Positions 7,033-16,370 are shown, counted from the stretch's first letter. The stretch: 64,000 nucleotides of DNA from Beijerinckiaceae bacterium (GCA_004564215.1 CP024846.1:1178001-1242000), one strand, 5' to 3'. Numbers and translations: made by a program. Notes: a model not told the origin generated them from the letters alone.

Positions 7033-10000
7033 CTAACGGAGTGCCTCCGTCGCATAGCCGGCCAATAGAGATTCCCGCAATGGATCGTCGTGATCGAGGG
7101 TTTCTGACAGTTCTTTTATGACCTGATAAGAAAGACGTCGCATCTCGTCCGCTTTCGCTTCATCTCCGGCACTCTCATGCAGATTTGCCGCCGTTGCAAA
7201 AACGCGCCAAGCGGCAAGTGGCAGCTTCGCTTGTTCGACGATCGAGATCGCCCGCGAGATATGAATTTCGGCATCCTCAAAATTCTGCTCGGCCATCGCG
7301 ATTCTTGCGAGTAGCCTATGCGACAGTGCGAGGTAAGTGCGTTCCGGGGGCGCCTGCGTAATTTCTTGGAGCCGCATCGCTTCTTCCCGCGCGGAGGTCA
7401 AATCGCCAACCTCAATCCAATATTGGCTAAAGTTGTAATGATAATGAGGATAGATCGTCGCATCCATTGCCGCGCGGTCGATGCCTATCTGACGCTTTAT
7501 TTCGTTGAATTGCGCAAGTGCCGCCGGATAATCCCGTAGGCCGAGGCATGCCTTCGCCAAGAGATTTCGGCCGATGAACAAGCTGAATGGATTTGCTTCG
7601 ACTTCCGGATCGAGAGCTTCGTCGCAGATCTGTCTCGCGCCCGCAAAGTCCAACGCCTCCGCATGCAACCATCCGAGCGTTAGGCGGCAGAGAGCGATGC
7701 CCTGGCGATTGGCATTTTTTTCCGTTATTTCCAGCGCTTCAGCCACGCATTGGCGCAGGGCGCCCCAGTCGCCGAGATGCAAAAGCGAAAATGCGACCAT
7801 TGAGTTGAATACGATATAATAATATTCATCCCCGATCGCTTGCGCCAACTGCCTGCCCTCCTTTGCAGCAAGGCAGCTCTCCGCGTAATTCGAGGCCGAA
7901 TAGTAAAGCACACAGGCGATCGAACAGCGCCGCAACAAGACGCGGGGGTCGCGAGCGTCGACTATCATCGTCAGCACCTGGCGACAAACTTCCGCGTCCT
8001 CGTCACTCCAGCCTTTCAACATAAGATTTAAGTTTGCACTATTCCCTCGCGCCACGGCCTTGAAGGCACCCTCGTCAATGTCTTGGCTCTTTGCCAGGGC
8101 CCGCTCTGCGAACTGCAGGCATTGCAGCCGGTCGACATAGAGATAGAAGCGACTAAGATCGATCAAGCCGTTGATTTCCGAGCAGACCTCTTTTGCCTCG
8201 GCCGCGCAGGAGATCAAGCTGTGAAGATCCTCGATGGAGCCACGAAAGTCTCCGGATGATCGCCTGATCCAGGCTCTGCGTTGCAGGAGCAGGATCCGCG
8301 CCGTCAATTGATTTTCCAACGGTAAGCGAGCGACCAGATTCAATGCGCGCGTGATGTAGGTCGCTGCTTCATTGTGGCTGAAGCGCTGCGACGAATTGTC
8401 GGCGGCCTGGGCAAAATAACGCACGGCTTTCGCAAAGTCGCGGCCATCCTCAAAATGTAGCGCAAGAACGGAGGCGATTTCGGCTGTTTGATCTCCGTAG
8501 CCTTCCTCCAACATTTCACCGATTTGCCGGTGAAGCTGGGCCCGTTGTCCCGGCGCAAGCCGCTGATAGAGAACCTCCTGGTAGAGGCTATGCAGAAAAG
8601 AATAATGCCCGGCGACAGTCCCGTTTGGCCACTCGGCGATCCCACTGGCGGTCAACATCTGACCTTTCCGTACCAACGCCTCGCAAATGACTTCCACCTC
8701 AGAAATGCTTTGGTTCATCGCGCCGACGAGCGTCGCTGCGGAGAATTCAATACCCGCCACGCTCGCGGCCTCAACAAGCCGTTGTTCGTCGGTGGTCAAG
8801 CGATCGATCTGGCCTCCTATCATTTCCCTGAGGTCGTACGAAAGGCAGCTTTGGGAGGTCGGCGAACGCAAGGCCAGCCGCCAGCGCCCTTCAACTTCAA
8901 TAATTTCCTCCTGTGCGATCAAGTCACCGACGAGGGAAACCACAAACAGCGGCTGACCTTCGCTGCGCGGAAATATCCGCGTCGCTAAAGTGTGCGCGAT
9001 CTCAGCGTCATCGAATCGCAGGAGCAGATATTGCTCGACCTCGGCTTGCGAAAGCCTGTCGAGCGCGATCTCCGTGGAGAGCCCGTGAACCTGTAAGTCC
9101 TGGTGCAGCTTCCATGTCGGATGATTGACGATCCTGACGTCGATCGGCCGGAAGGTCGCGACAAACAAGACGGAGGCTTTTTTATTTCGCCTCGCAAATC
9201 GCGACAAAACATCCAAAGTCGCATAGTCGGTCCAATGCAAATCGTCGACAATGATCACCAAAGGCGACTCTGCGCTCAGAACCTCCAGCAACTCGCAAAA
9301 CTCGCGGAGCATCCGCTCTCGGGTGGCGCCAAATACCTCCTTCCGCAGTTCCGCCTGCTCATTGCCGCTCAGGAAACCCGGGATCTGTGCGAGCCAAGTC
9401 GGTGCATGATCCCTCAAAGCCTTCAGGAGAACAGGCGCATCGTCTCCGGTGCAGCGATCCTGCAGTGCTTCGATCAAAGGTAGAAATGCTTCATCGGTTC
9501 CGAAATGTTCGACACAACTGCCCAACAAAACGCGGACTCCGCGGGCCAACATGCGCTCAATCAACATTTGGGTGAGCGTCGTCTTTCCGATCCCGACCTC
9601 ACCCGTGACGAAGACGAGTTGCCGCTCTCCTCTGACCGCGCGTTGAAACAAATCCTCCAACGCTTCGAGCGGACCCGAGCGGCCAACCCACCACCGCGGA
9701 CGGGGCGGAGACGGCAGACCGGAGGGTTGGGACGGTGGCGAAGACCATTCCCTGGCAGGCCGCTCGGGCGCCTGCGGAAGGTCCACGGAAACAGGCGCAA
9801 TGAAGCGGTAGCCTCGCCGTGTCACGGTTTCGATATAACGCGGCGCCTTGGGATCGTCGCCGAGCGCAAAGCGGAGCGCATTGATCGTGACGCTCAAAGA
9901 CGATTCGCCAACATTAATATTGGGCCAGACGACGTCGAGCAGTTCGTCCTTGGTCACCAGTTTGCCGGCTCGCCCGACTAGGTGGCACAACACGTCGAAG

Positions 10001-10104
10001 GGCTTTGGCGCCAGCGCGACACGATCCTGTCCCCGCCAAAGTAGAGCATTGTCCGGATCTAATCGGAACTCACTGAAAACAATGCTGCGGGGTTTCTCGT
10101 TCAC
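7033..10104 (-). CDS. Large winged-helix / AAA-ATPase / TPR transcriptional regulator
   Basis: 1023 aa from a GTG start with AGGGGGA upstream. Residues 10-105 form an OmpR/CadC-type winged helix (DVVWPNINVGESSLSVTINA, then YIETVTRRGYRF). A linker rich in Pro leads to an AAA/STAND ATPase with Walker A GEVGIGKTT (168-176) and Walker B LVIIVDDLHW (282-291). The C-terminal half is helical with TPR-like repeats. This architecture is known for signal-integrating regulators with a sensor ATPase. It lies opposite to and between the catalase-related gene and the beta-propeller gene, so it may control one or both; no signal molecule can be read from the sequence. Confidence 0.85.
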   Translation of the reverse strand: MNEKPRSIVFSEFRLDPDNALLWRGQDRVALAPKPFDVLCHLVGRAGKLVTKDELLDVVWPNINVGESSLSVTINALRFALGDDPKAPRYIETVTRRGYRFIAPVSVDLPQAPERPAREWSSPPSQPSGLPSPPRPRWWVGRSGPLEALEDLFQRAVRGERQLVFVTGEVGIGKTTLTQMLIERMLARGVRVLLGSCVEHFGTDEAFLPLIEALQDRCTGDDAPVLLKALRDHAPTWLAQIPGFLSGNEQAELRKEVFGATRERMLREFCELLEVLSAESPLVIIVDDLHWTDYATLDVLSRFARRNKKASVLFVATFRPIDVRIVNHPTWKLHQDLQVHGLSTEIALDRLSQAEVEQYLLLRFDDAEIAHTLATRIFPRSEGQPLFVVSLVGDLIAQEEIIEVEGRWRLALRSPTSQSCLSYDLREMIGGQIDRLTTDEQRLVEAASVAGIEFSAATLVGAMNQSISEVEVICEALVRKGQMLTASGIAEWPNGTVAGHYSFLHSLYQEVLYQRLAPGQRAQLHRQIGEMLEEGYGDQTAEIASVLALHFEDGRDFAKAVRYFAQAADNSSQRFSHNEAATYITRALNLVARLPLENQLTARILLLQRRAWIRRSSGDFRGSIEDLHSLISCAAEAKEVCSEINGLIDLSRFYLYVDRLQCLQFAERALAKSQDIDEGAFKAVARGNSANLNLMLKGWSDEDAEVCRQVLTMIVDARDPRVLLRRCSIACVLYYSASNYAESCLAAKEGRQLAQAIGDEYYYIVFNSMVAFSLLHLGDWGALRQCVAEALEITEKNANRQGIALCRLTLGWLHAEALDFAGARQICDEALDPEVEANPFSLFIGRNLLAKACLGLRDYPAALAQFNEIKRQIGIDRAAMDATIYPHYHYNFSQYWIEVGDLTSAREEAMRLQEITQAPPERTYLALSHRLLARIAMAEQNFEDAEIHISRAISIVEQAKLPLAAWRVFATAANLHESAGDEAKADEMRRLSYQVIKELSETLDHDDPLRESLLAGYATEALR

Positions 10105-10669
10105 GGCGTCCCCCTGAGCGCGTCATAAGTGAAATTTATAGAAAAACTCGGCAGAATGTAAGGGTGTTTCAAAATGCTCGGCTATCCCCCTCGCCGGACC
10201 GGACCGGTTCGCCTATCCCTTGTTTGATTTGCGCTTTTTGGCTGCGGCACCCTCTCTAATCCTGTCGGCGGTGTGGTCGCGCGACGGAACCGGGGCGGCG
10301 GCTCAATCTCGAACGTGTGTCCGATGCGGGGGCACGGGAGCTATGATAGGCTTTCGTCATATGATCGGGCTCACCGGCAATGTCATTTGTGCTCGGGACC
10401 AGGCAGGCAATTGCTTTTGAACGCAATCCTTGGCAACGGCCGCTGCGAACACTGGCGGATTTGCGGTGAAGCACAGCGCCTCGCGTGTCTCACCGTGACG
10501 AAACCCAGCTTGTTGGCGATGTCTCTTGAGGATGTGCTCGCAGTTTTCCCTCCCGGCGGCGTAAAACGCCGGACCCCACACGACGGCTGGAGGTGGTTGG
10601 GGAGCGATGACAATACGCGCCGTCAGGATCGATTCGCGCGGAGCCGCGCTTTGGCGAAGGATCGCGCGG
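10105..10669. other. Intergenic region, 565 bp
   Basis: Lies between the divergent regulator and beta-propeller genes. I see no convincing gene; it likely holds both promoters. No clear operator dyad was found. Confidence 0.5.
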
Positions 10670-11800
10670 ATGGATCGACCCGAGCGTCGGACCAAAAATG
10701 GGGGGAGCATGACAAAGTGGTACATCGTTGCAGGCCTTTGTGTTGTCGGCGTTTTCTTGGCCTATCTGCTGTTCATGCCGACCAAGGGAGAACCCTCTCC
10801 TTGGAAGGCCCCAGAGGCGCCATCGTTGGAGAGCGGGCCTTATGCCGGTAATGATCGGCTGAAGAGGGTTCGACCCATCGCGATCGGTATTGGAACCGGG
10901 CCTGAGGCGCTTGTGATCGATCCTTCCAGGGGCGATTTCTTGACCGGGTTTAGTGACGGCGCCGTGGTCCGTATCGGCCGCGATGGCCAAATGTTGGAAG
11001 TTTTCGGAAATACGGGTGGACGCCCTTTAGGTTTGGCGATTTGCCCCGACGGCAGTGTGTTGGTTGCCGATGCGCTCAAAGGGCTGCTTCGCATTCGCTC
11101 GAACGGCGCGGCTCCCGAAGTGCTTGCCACTGAAGCCGATGGCGTGCCGTTTAAGTTTGTCGACAACGTTGCCGTAGACACAGCAGGCCGCAATGCCTAC
11201 TTCACCGATGCGTCGAGCAAATGGGGCTATGGTCACGATCGCGAAGACATCGTCGAACATGGTGGGCACGGACGACTGTTTCGATATGACCTCGCCAACG
11301 GCAAAATCGCGCTTGTCAAGGACGGGATCAATTTCGCAAATGGGGTCGTCCTCGGGCCGGACGACTCCTATCTGCTTTTAAATGAATCCGGTTCCTATCG
11401 CATATTGCGAATCTGGCTGAACCAGAGCCGCTTTGGCCAGACCGAAGTGTTTGTCGATAACCTGCCCGGGTTTCCCGACAATATCAGTTTCAACGGCACG
11501 GATCGTGTCTGGATCGCGTTACCTGTCCCCCGCGACAAGATGATCGATTCTCTTTCAGGCTCTCCTTTTTTGCGAAAAATAATTATGCGGGTGCAGGCAT
11601 TGATAGACGTTCCCATAAATCGTCGCGCCATGGCCATGGCTTACGACTTGAATGGCCAGCTTGTGGCGAACCTTCAGTATAAGGGTGACGGCGCTTATGA
11701 CTACATCACGCAAGTCACTGAAGTCGATGGCGATCTGTATTTCGGCTCACTCGTGCAAAAAAGTTTGGCAACACTGCCAAACTGGCAGCAGATCAAATAA
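10670..11800 (+). CDS. Membrane-anchored SMP-30/gluconolactonase (strictosidine-synthase-like) beta-propeller
   Basis: 376 aa from the ATG at 10670, which has GAAGGA eight bases upstream; the next in-frame ATG (10709) has its purine run only one base away. A basic N-terminus precedes one transmembrane helix (WYIVAGLCVVGVFLAYLLF). The rest resembles the strictosidine synthase-like / APMAP / SMP-30 six-bladed propeller: GPEALVIDPSRGDFLTGFSD, RPLGLAICPDGSVLVADALK, NVAVDTAGRNAYFTDASSKW, FANGVVLGPDDSYLLLNESG and FPDNISFNGTDRVWIALP. Family members hydrolyse lactones or esters or bind hydrophobic ligands. It lies 219 bp before the alpha-dioxygenase gene on the same strand, suggesting a joint job in oxidised-lipid metabolism (inference). 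Confidence 0.8.
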   Translation: MDRPERRTKNGGSMTKWYIVAGLCVVGVFLAYLLFMPTKGEPSPWKAPEAPSLESGPYAGNDRLKRVRPIAIGIGTGPEALVIDPSRGDFLTGFSDGAVVRIGRDGQMLEVFGNTGGRPLGLAICPDGSVLVADALKGLLRIRSNGAAPEVLATEADGVPFKFVDNVAVDTAGRNAYFTDASSKWGYGHDREDIVEHGGHGRLFRYDLANGKIALVKDGINFANGVVLGPDDSYLLLNESGSYRILRIWLNQSRFGQTEVFVDNLPGFPDNISFNGTDRVWIALPVPRDKMIDSLSGSPFLRKIIMRVQALIDVPINRRAMAMAYDLNGQLVANLQYKGDGAYDYITQVTEVDGDLYFGSLVQKSLATLPNWQQIK

Positions 11801-12019
11801 TCGCACGGTCCAACAATTTCCGTTGAACCTGTCGGACCGTCGACGACGCAATAAATCTGGCGGCCTCATCCGCTTGCATGATGCAGGCATCGCTATCGCC
11901 TATTACCATCTTCGTCGATCAAGTGAATTTTCAGCAGTCAGCTAATAGGCCCATCCAAAACCAAACGGCCGGTGGGTGGATGGGTCAATAGCGGCAACGG
12001 CCATGTAAAGGGGGATGAC

Positions 12020-13846
12020 ATGGCAGCCAAATCCTTAGAGCGAATTTTCGCAGCCGGTTTTCGTGCGATCAACCGGTATCGCGTGTGGTATCGGCTGCCC
12101 TTTGTACTTTCCGTCGCAAATCTCTTTGCGTTGCGTAGCGATCTGCGCTGGCAGAATCTTTTCAATACTGAGACCGCGCCGCCCGACCCGCCGCCCCCTG
12201 TCAATTTAGACGTTCGCCATTGCCGAACGGCCGATGGCAGCTTCAACGATCCAACAGACACATGGATGGGAATGGCGAAGACACGCTTCGGGCGTAACGC
12301 TCCGCTCGAACAAACTTACGCCGAGAAGCCGCCATGTCTCTACGAACCCAATCCACGACTCATCAGCCGCGTGCTTCTCGCACGCCGCCAATTTGTGCCG
12401 GCCGATACCGTCAATGTGCTCTTGGTGGCGTGGTTACAATTCATGGTCCATGACTGGATGAGTCATGGCGTCAATGACAAGGACAATCCTCCGCATTGCT
12501 TTCCCGTGCCGAAAGGTGACGATTGGCCAAAACCGGAAATGACGATCCTGCGTACCTGCCCGGATGACCGCGGAGGCCCGGCAGACAATGGACGGCCGGC
12601 AACATTTCGGAACATGGTCACCCACTGGTGGGACGGGTCACAGATTTATGGATCCGATCTCGAAATGCAGCACCAGGTACGCAGTGGAGAAACGGAACTG
12701 CTCCCGGAGGGCAAGCTGCATTTGGACAAGACTGGCCATCTCCCCCTCGATCCAAAGCCGGCGAACGGGGATAAAGAACAGGAGCTGGCGGCCATCAACG
12801 GCAATTGGTGGATAGGGTTGTCCGCCATGCATACTCTGTTTGCGCGCGAACACAATGCGATTGCTGCACGTTTACGGGAAGAATACCCAGGCCAGGATGG
12901 CGAATGGCTATTCCAGAAGGCTCGGCTGATTACCGCCGCGCTGATCGTCAAAATTCATGTGACCGAATGGACGCCCGCATTGCTCAATACACCAGTCCTG
13001 CGCTTTGCAATGCGTAGCGGTTGGTGGGGCCTGCTTGGCGAGACATTTTTCAAAGTCTTCGGCCGGCTGTTCCATTACGAGTTGCTCGATGGCATTCCCG
13101 GATCGCCGCAGGAGCAATATGATACGCCTTATGCCATCACCGAGGAATTTACCGCCGTCTATCGGATGCACTCATTGCTCCCCGACAAATTCTCGTTCCG
13201 GAAGCACATCGACGATAGCGAGCGGTTGTCCTGCACACTTAAAGATCTGTTCGCCGGAGGTACAACAAGAGCCCATCGCGACCTGCCATTCGAGGATGTG
13301 CTCTACAGCTTGGGCACAAGCTTTCCCGGCGCGCTCGAACTCCACAATTATCCAGCGGATCTTCGCAGGCTGCCAGAGAAGATCACCGAGGGTATCCTCA
13401 CGGACCTTGCGGCAACCGACATTCTTCGCGACAGGGAACGTGGTGTGCCCCGCTATTGTGCTTTTCGCCGTATGCTGCGGATGAGCGTGCCCAAAACCTT
13501 CGAGGAACTCACGAACAACGAGCAATGGCAGCGCGAACTGAAGGAAGTTTATGGGGACGTCGAACGCGTCGACCTGCTTACCGGTACACTTGCGGAGTCC
13601 AAGCCTCCCGGCTTTGCAATATCCGACACAGCGTTTCGAATCTTCATCATAATGGCGAACCGACGAATTAAAAGTGATCGATTTCTGACGGTCGATTATA
13701 CTCCCGAAGTCTACACGCCCGTTGGAATCGACTGGGTCGAAAAAAACGGTATGCGGGAAGTGCTGTTGCGGCACGCGCCGTCTCTTGCCCCGATTCTGTC
13801 TGCTGTTCCAAACAGCTTCTTCCCTTGGCCGAAATCGGGAAGCTGA
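12020..13846 (+). CDS. Alpha-dioxygenase-type haem peroxidase (fatty-acid alpha-oxygenase)
   Basis: 608 aa from the ATG at 12020 with AAGGGGGA just upstream. It belongs to the animal-type haem peroxidase / cyclooxygenase superfamily and looks like plant alpha-DOX in size and motifs: LQFMVHDWMSHG with distal His144, VKIHVTEWTPALL (310-322), and EFTAVYRMHSLLPDK with catalytic Tyr381 and proximal haem ligand His384. The Tyr-Arg-Met-His spacing is that of alpha-dioxygenases. These enzymes insert O2 at C2 of fatty acids to give 2-hydroperoxides, which lose CO2 to aldehydes. No signal peptide is clear; the N-terminus is basic and amphipathic. Substrate specificity is not visible. Confidence 0.85.
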   Translation: MAAKSLERIFAAGFRAINRYRVWYRLPFVLSVANLFALRSDLRWQNLFNTETAPPDPPPPVNLDVRHCRTADGSFNDPTDTWMGMAKTRFGRNAPLEQTYAEKPPCLYEPNPRLISRVLLARRQFVPADTVNVLLVAWLQFMVHDWMSHGVNDKDNPPHCFPVPKGDDWPKPEMTILRTCPDDRGGPADNGRPATFRNMVTHWWDGSQIYGSDLEMQHQVRSGETELLPEGKLHLDKTGHLPLDPKPANGDKEQELAAINGNWWIGLSAMHTLFAREHNAIAARLREEYPGQDGEWLFQKARLITAALIVKIHVTEWTPALLNTPVLRFAMRSGWWGLLGETFFKVFGRLFHYELLDGIPGSPQEQYDTPYAITEEFTAVYRMHSLLPDKFSFRKHIDDSERLSCTLKDLFAGGTTRAHRDLPFEDVLYSLGTSFPGALELHNYPADLRRLPEKITEGILTDLAATDILRDRERGVPRYCAFRRMLRMSVPKTFEELTNNEQWQRELKEVYGDVERVDLLTGTLAESKPPGFAISDTAFRIFIIMANRRIKSDRFLTVDYTPEVYTPVGIDWVEKNGMREVLLRHAPSLAPILSAVPNSFFPWPKSGS

Positions 13847-13855
13847 AACATGGCG

Positions 13856-13916
13856 CAACTCGTCAATTCCGCCTTGGCTGAAGCGGTGCCGGCCTTTTAA
13901 GGGCGTTGACGAGTTG
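13856..13916 (+). other. Long stem-loop just after the alpha-dioxygenase gene
   Basis: An 11-bp perfect stem (13856-13866 with 13906-13916) starts 10 bp after the stop and encloses 39 bases that contain a smaller GC hairpin. A second, imperfect TCAGCAC/GTGCTGA stem follows directly. There is no U-tract. It may act as an mRNA end or stability structure. Confidence 0.5.
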
Positions 13917-14182
13917 TCAGCACATTCTTAAAGCAACGGGAGCGATCCGGCCCCTCTCGTTAAGTGCTGATCGACCAAAACTCGATCACGCAGCCAAGAA
14001 GCTCGACATTGAGCTCCGTTGGGAAGCCTAGATCACGTCCCTCGATCACCCAGACCGTTCATAAGCGCGACAAAATGCGTCGCCGCAATTGTTTGACTTG
14101 AAACTCCCGCGACCTGTAGGTGTTCATGAGCGGTTTAGGGTTCGTGATCTAGCCAGCGGTAGCTGCACTCGGTAGTCCGGGC
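13917..14182. other. Intergenic region downstream of the alpha-dioxygenase gene
   Basis: Apart from the imperfect hairpin at its left edge I see no gene in this stretch; it ends at the small ORF pair. Confidence 0.45.
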
Positions 14183-14254
14183 ATGTTTCTGCTTGGTTTC
14201 GGCCTATACCAGGCATCAAATTCTATTGCCAAAGCTATTGAGGAGCAGGAATGA
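14183..14254 (+). CDS. Possible 23-aa small ORF coupled to the next
   Basis: ATG at 14183 encodes a hydrophobic start (MFLLGFGLYQ) and an acidic end (IEEQE). Its stop TGA overlaps the ATG of the following small membrane ORF (ATGA at 14251-14254), the usual signature of translational coupling. Its own ribosome binding site is poor, so it is uncertain. Confidence 0.3.
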   Translation: MFLLGFGLYQASNSIAKAIEEQE

Positions 14255-14346
14255 GCTGGTTCTTTGTGGGTACGCTTCCGCCTACCCTTTCCTACTTGAT
14301 ATGCCTTTTCGCGGCTTGGTTTTTCGCGTTCTTCATGTGGAAATAG
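14251..14346 (+). CDS. 31-aa single-pass small membrane protein
   Basis: ATG at 14251 with GAGGAG about six bases upstream. The product starts MSWFFVGTLPPTLSYL and ends FFAFFMWK, so nearly the whole chain is one hydrophobic helix with a single Lys at the C-terminus. It is the size of small oxidase or transporter subunits such as CydX, but I do not recognise the family. It is convergent with the Fae-family gene, with 55 bp between them. Confidence 0.5.
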   Translation: MSWFFVGTLPPTLSYLICLFAAWFFAFFMWK

Positions 14347-14401
14347 CAGCAACAACCGCGGCTATATTGAAGCCGGCTTGGTCGTTTCCGATCACACGCG
14401 A

Positions 14402-14941
14402 TTATTCCTCGAAAACGCCTTCCATCGCGTAGTGGCTGATTGTCTTACGATTGCTGATCAGATCGTCGACCGTTGGCTCCCCCTTTAAAGCGCGCGCAAT
14501 AGCGAGTTTCGTTGCCTCGTAGTTGGTGCGGTAGAGGTCGCGCTTGTCGAGGTTCGCATCCGTCGCGCAGCGCGGATCGAGCCAGACCATGATGATCATG
14601 CAAAGCTCTTCTGCGTGCTCTTTCGAGAGAATGCCTTCAACGAGGCAATCGACGATCGCGTCTCCCGTCGCCGCCTGCACAATTCCGCCCAGCAATTCGA
14701 CATAGTCACTGGAGCGCACCGTCATCTTGGTGGTCATCATGGTCGCCGGGCGCACCAATTGATTGAGGTCGCGGATGACGAACATGCGCGGATGACCCGC
14801 GGCCTGCCCCGCCATGCCGGCAAAAGCGTGCCCCACGGGACCCTTGACATGGCCGATCATCACCTCGGGCATGGCATCGGTGAATTGCCCCTCCGCAGCC
14901 AGAACCGTCGCCTCGCCGGTGCGCAGCCAAATCTCGCTCAT
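14402..14941 (-). CDS. Formaldehyde-activating enzyme (Fae) family paralog, catalytic His replaced
   Basis: 179 aa, close to the roughly 170 aa of Fae. It has the family pattern: VMIGHVKGPVGHAF (27-40), PATMMTTKMTV, a VDCLVEGILSKEHAEELCMI segment and the hallmark NYEATKLAIARAL. Fae condenses formaldehyde with tetrahydromethanopterin in methylotrophs. At the place of the active-site His (H17 of the known enzyme, in EVAHIDLIIG) this protein has Met24 (TDAMPEVMIG), so it is probably a Fae2/Fae3-like paralog with a different or regulatory role. It is the best single hint of a methylotrophic host. It lies downstream of the FUSC gene on the same strand with 108 bp between them. Confidence 0.8.
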   Translation of the reverse strand: MSEIWLRTGEATVLAAEGQFTDAMPEVMIGHVKGPVGHAFAGMAGQAAGHPRMFVIRDLNQLVRPATMMTTKMTVRSSDYVELLGGIVQAATGDAIVDCLVEGILSKEHAEELCMIIMVWLDPRCATDANLDKRDLYRTNYEATKLAIARALKGEPTVDDLISNRKTISHYAMEGVFEE

Positions 14942-15017
14942 GTTTCCTCCTCAGATCGCAGCGTGCGGTCGAATAGCATTGCAAGAGCACGGGAGGAAGA
15001 GGTTTGATCGGATGCGT

Positions 15018-15040
15018 CCGCAGGCTTTTCCAGCCTGCGG
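15018..15040 (-). other. GC-rich hairpin between FUSC and Fae-family genes
   Basis: CCGCAGGC (15018-15025) pairs with GCCTGCGG (15033-15040) around a 7-base loop. It lies 9 bp after the FUSC stop; no U-tract follows, so termination is uncertain. Confidence 0.4.
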
Positions 15041-15049
15041 GCCGGGGGC

Positions 15050-16180
15050 TTAACCGGCTCGCTTCTGGGCGGTGTTTTTGGCCGAGCGAGCATGGTCGCA
15101 AATACAGTCTTCGAGATCCTCGAAATCGCGATGCAATTGTTCCAGCGCGAAACCGAGAGCAAAAAATCGTTCCACCGCGTCGCCAGACAGATCCCGCGTG
15201 AGGCCATCGCGGCGTAATGCCGCGATCTCGGCTTCATAGCCGTCGAAGGCTGCATGGACACCATCGAGCGGAGGCGGCTTCTGCCTTGCGAGGAGCGCTG
15301 CGCCGCTTCCGCGCAAATATCCCGCCGCTGCGTCGCATACTCTTGAAAGGGGTTGCCCAAGTCGCGCCTGAAAAATGTCCGAATACGGCACCGCCGCTGC
15401 CCGACCAATCATGACAAAATCGTGACGTAGCCTCAGCAGCGCCCGCAAAAGCGGGGTCGTGTCGGGTTCCGAGGTAAAATAGCTCAGCCGTTCGCGCGCA
15501 GCCTCGGCCGCGACCGCCGCCAAGCGGATGTAGGCTTGGCCGATGCTTTGCTGTTTCTGCGAGATAAGCGCCGCATCGGCTTTTTCCGTGAATCCGGCGA
15601 GCAGCTCGGGCAGAACCTCAGCCATAAGATCAAGCATCCGAGCGGCCGATTCGATGGCCAGACGATGAGCCCGTGCCGGAAATACCAAAAAAGAGACCGA
15701 AAGGCCGATGACGCTGCCGATCCCAACCTCGATGACCCGATAAACCGCCGAATCCACGGGACCAGCATGGGTCACCGAGGATCCGACCACCACGATCACA
15801 GCGGTAAATGGAGCGACCCGGAAATTGGGGTTCACGGCTGCAAGTAAAGCAAGCGGAGCCACCGCCGCTGCCAGACCGATCAAAAGCGAAACTTCATCCG
15901 AAGGTCGAACAAGTACCGCAATGACGCCGGCGTAAATCGCTCCGCCCAGCGTACCCGTCAAATACTCGATGGTCGCCTTCACGGATCCGCCGACGCTCAT
16001 CTGCGTCACGACCACAGCCGTCATCACCGCCCACAACCCCCCGAACGGGATGTTCAGAGATTTTCCAAGAGCGAAGCTTAACAGCGCGGCGATCGTTACC
16101 CTCAGGCACAGCCGCAGTTGGGGCCCGAGGTTCAAAATATAGGAATGGAGCGATGTCCAAGCCGTTGCGATGCGACTCAT
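15050..16180 (-). CDS. FUSC-family inner-membrane exporter (aromatic acid exporter type)
   Basis: 376 aa from the ATG at 16180 (MSRIATAWTSLHSYILNLGP), which follows a GAAGAAGGA run; the frame is open further upstream but that part is not conserved-looking. The N-terminal half has about six membrane segments with the fusaric-acid-resistance type pattern FGGLWAVMTAVVVTQMSVGGS and GTLGGAIYAGVIAV. A soluble helical C-terminal half follows. Family members export aromatic acids or other organic anions. It is divergent from the cbb3 operon with 307 bp between the starts. Confidence 0.75.
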   Translation of the reverse strand: MSRIATAWTSLHSYILNLGPQLRLCLRVTIAALLSFALGKSLNIPFGGLWAVMTAVVVTQMSVGGSVKATIEYLTGTLGGAIYAGVIAVLVRPSDEVSLLIGLAAAVAPLALLAAVNPNFRVAPFTAVIVVVGSSVTHAGPVDSAVYRVIEVGIGSVIGLSVSFLVFPARAHRLAIESAARMLDLMAEVLPELLAGFTEKADAALISQKQQSIGQAYIRLAAVAAEAARERLSYFTSEPDTTPLLRALLRLRHDFVMIGRAAAVPYSDIFQARLGQPLSRVCDAAAGYLRGSGAALLARQKPPPLDGVHAAFDGYEAEIAALRRDGLTRDLSGDAVERFFALGFALEQLHRDFEDLEDCICDHARSAKNTAQKRAG

Positions 16181-16370
16181 TCCTTCTTCCCGATGCAGCA
16201 AGCCGATCCTGATTCGGCCATAGGGGCCAACCTTACACGGCATGAGCGCAAGTCCGTAAACGCGGAAGCCTCGCGCGACCCTGGATTTGCTCGTTCGACG
16301 GCCAACTCCAAGCAAAGTGACGCAACACGGTAACTGAGTGACAAGCCGCGCTTTTTTGCCCCTGGCCGGT

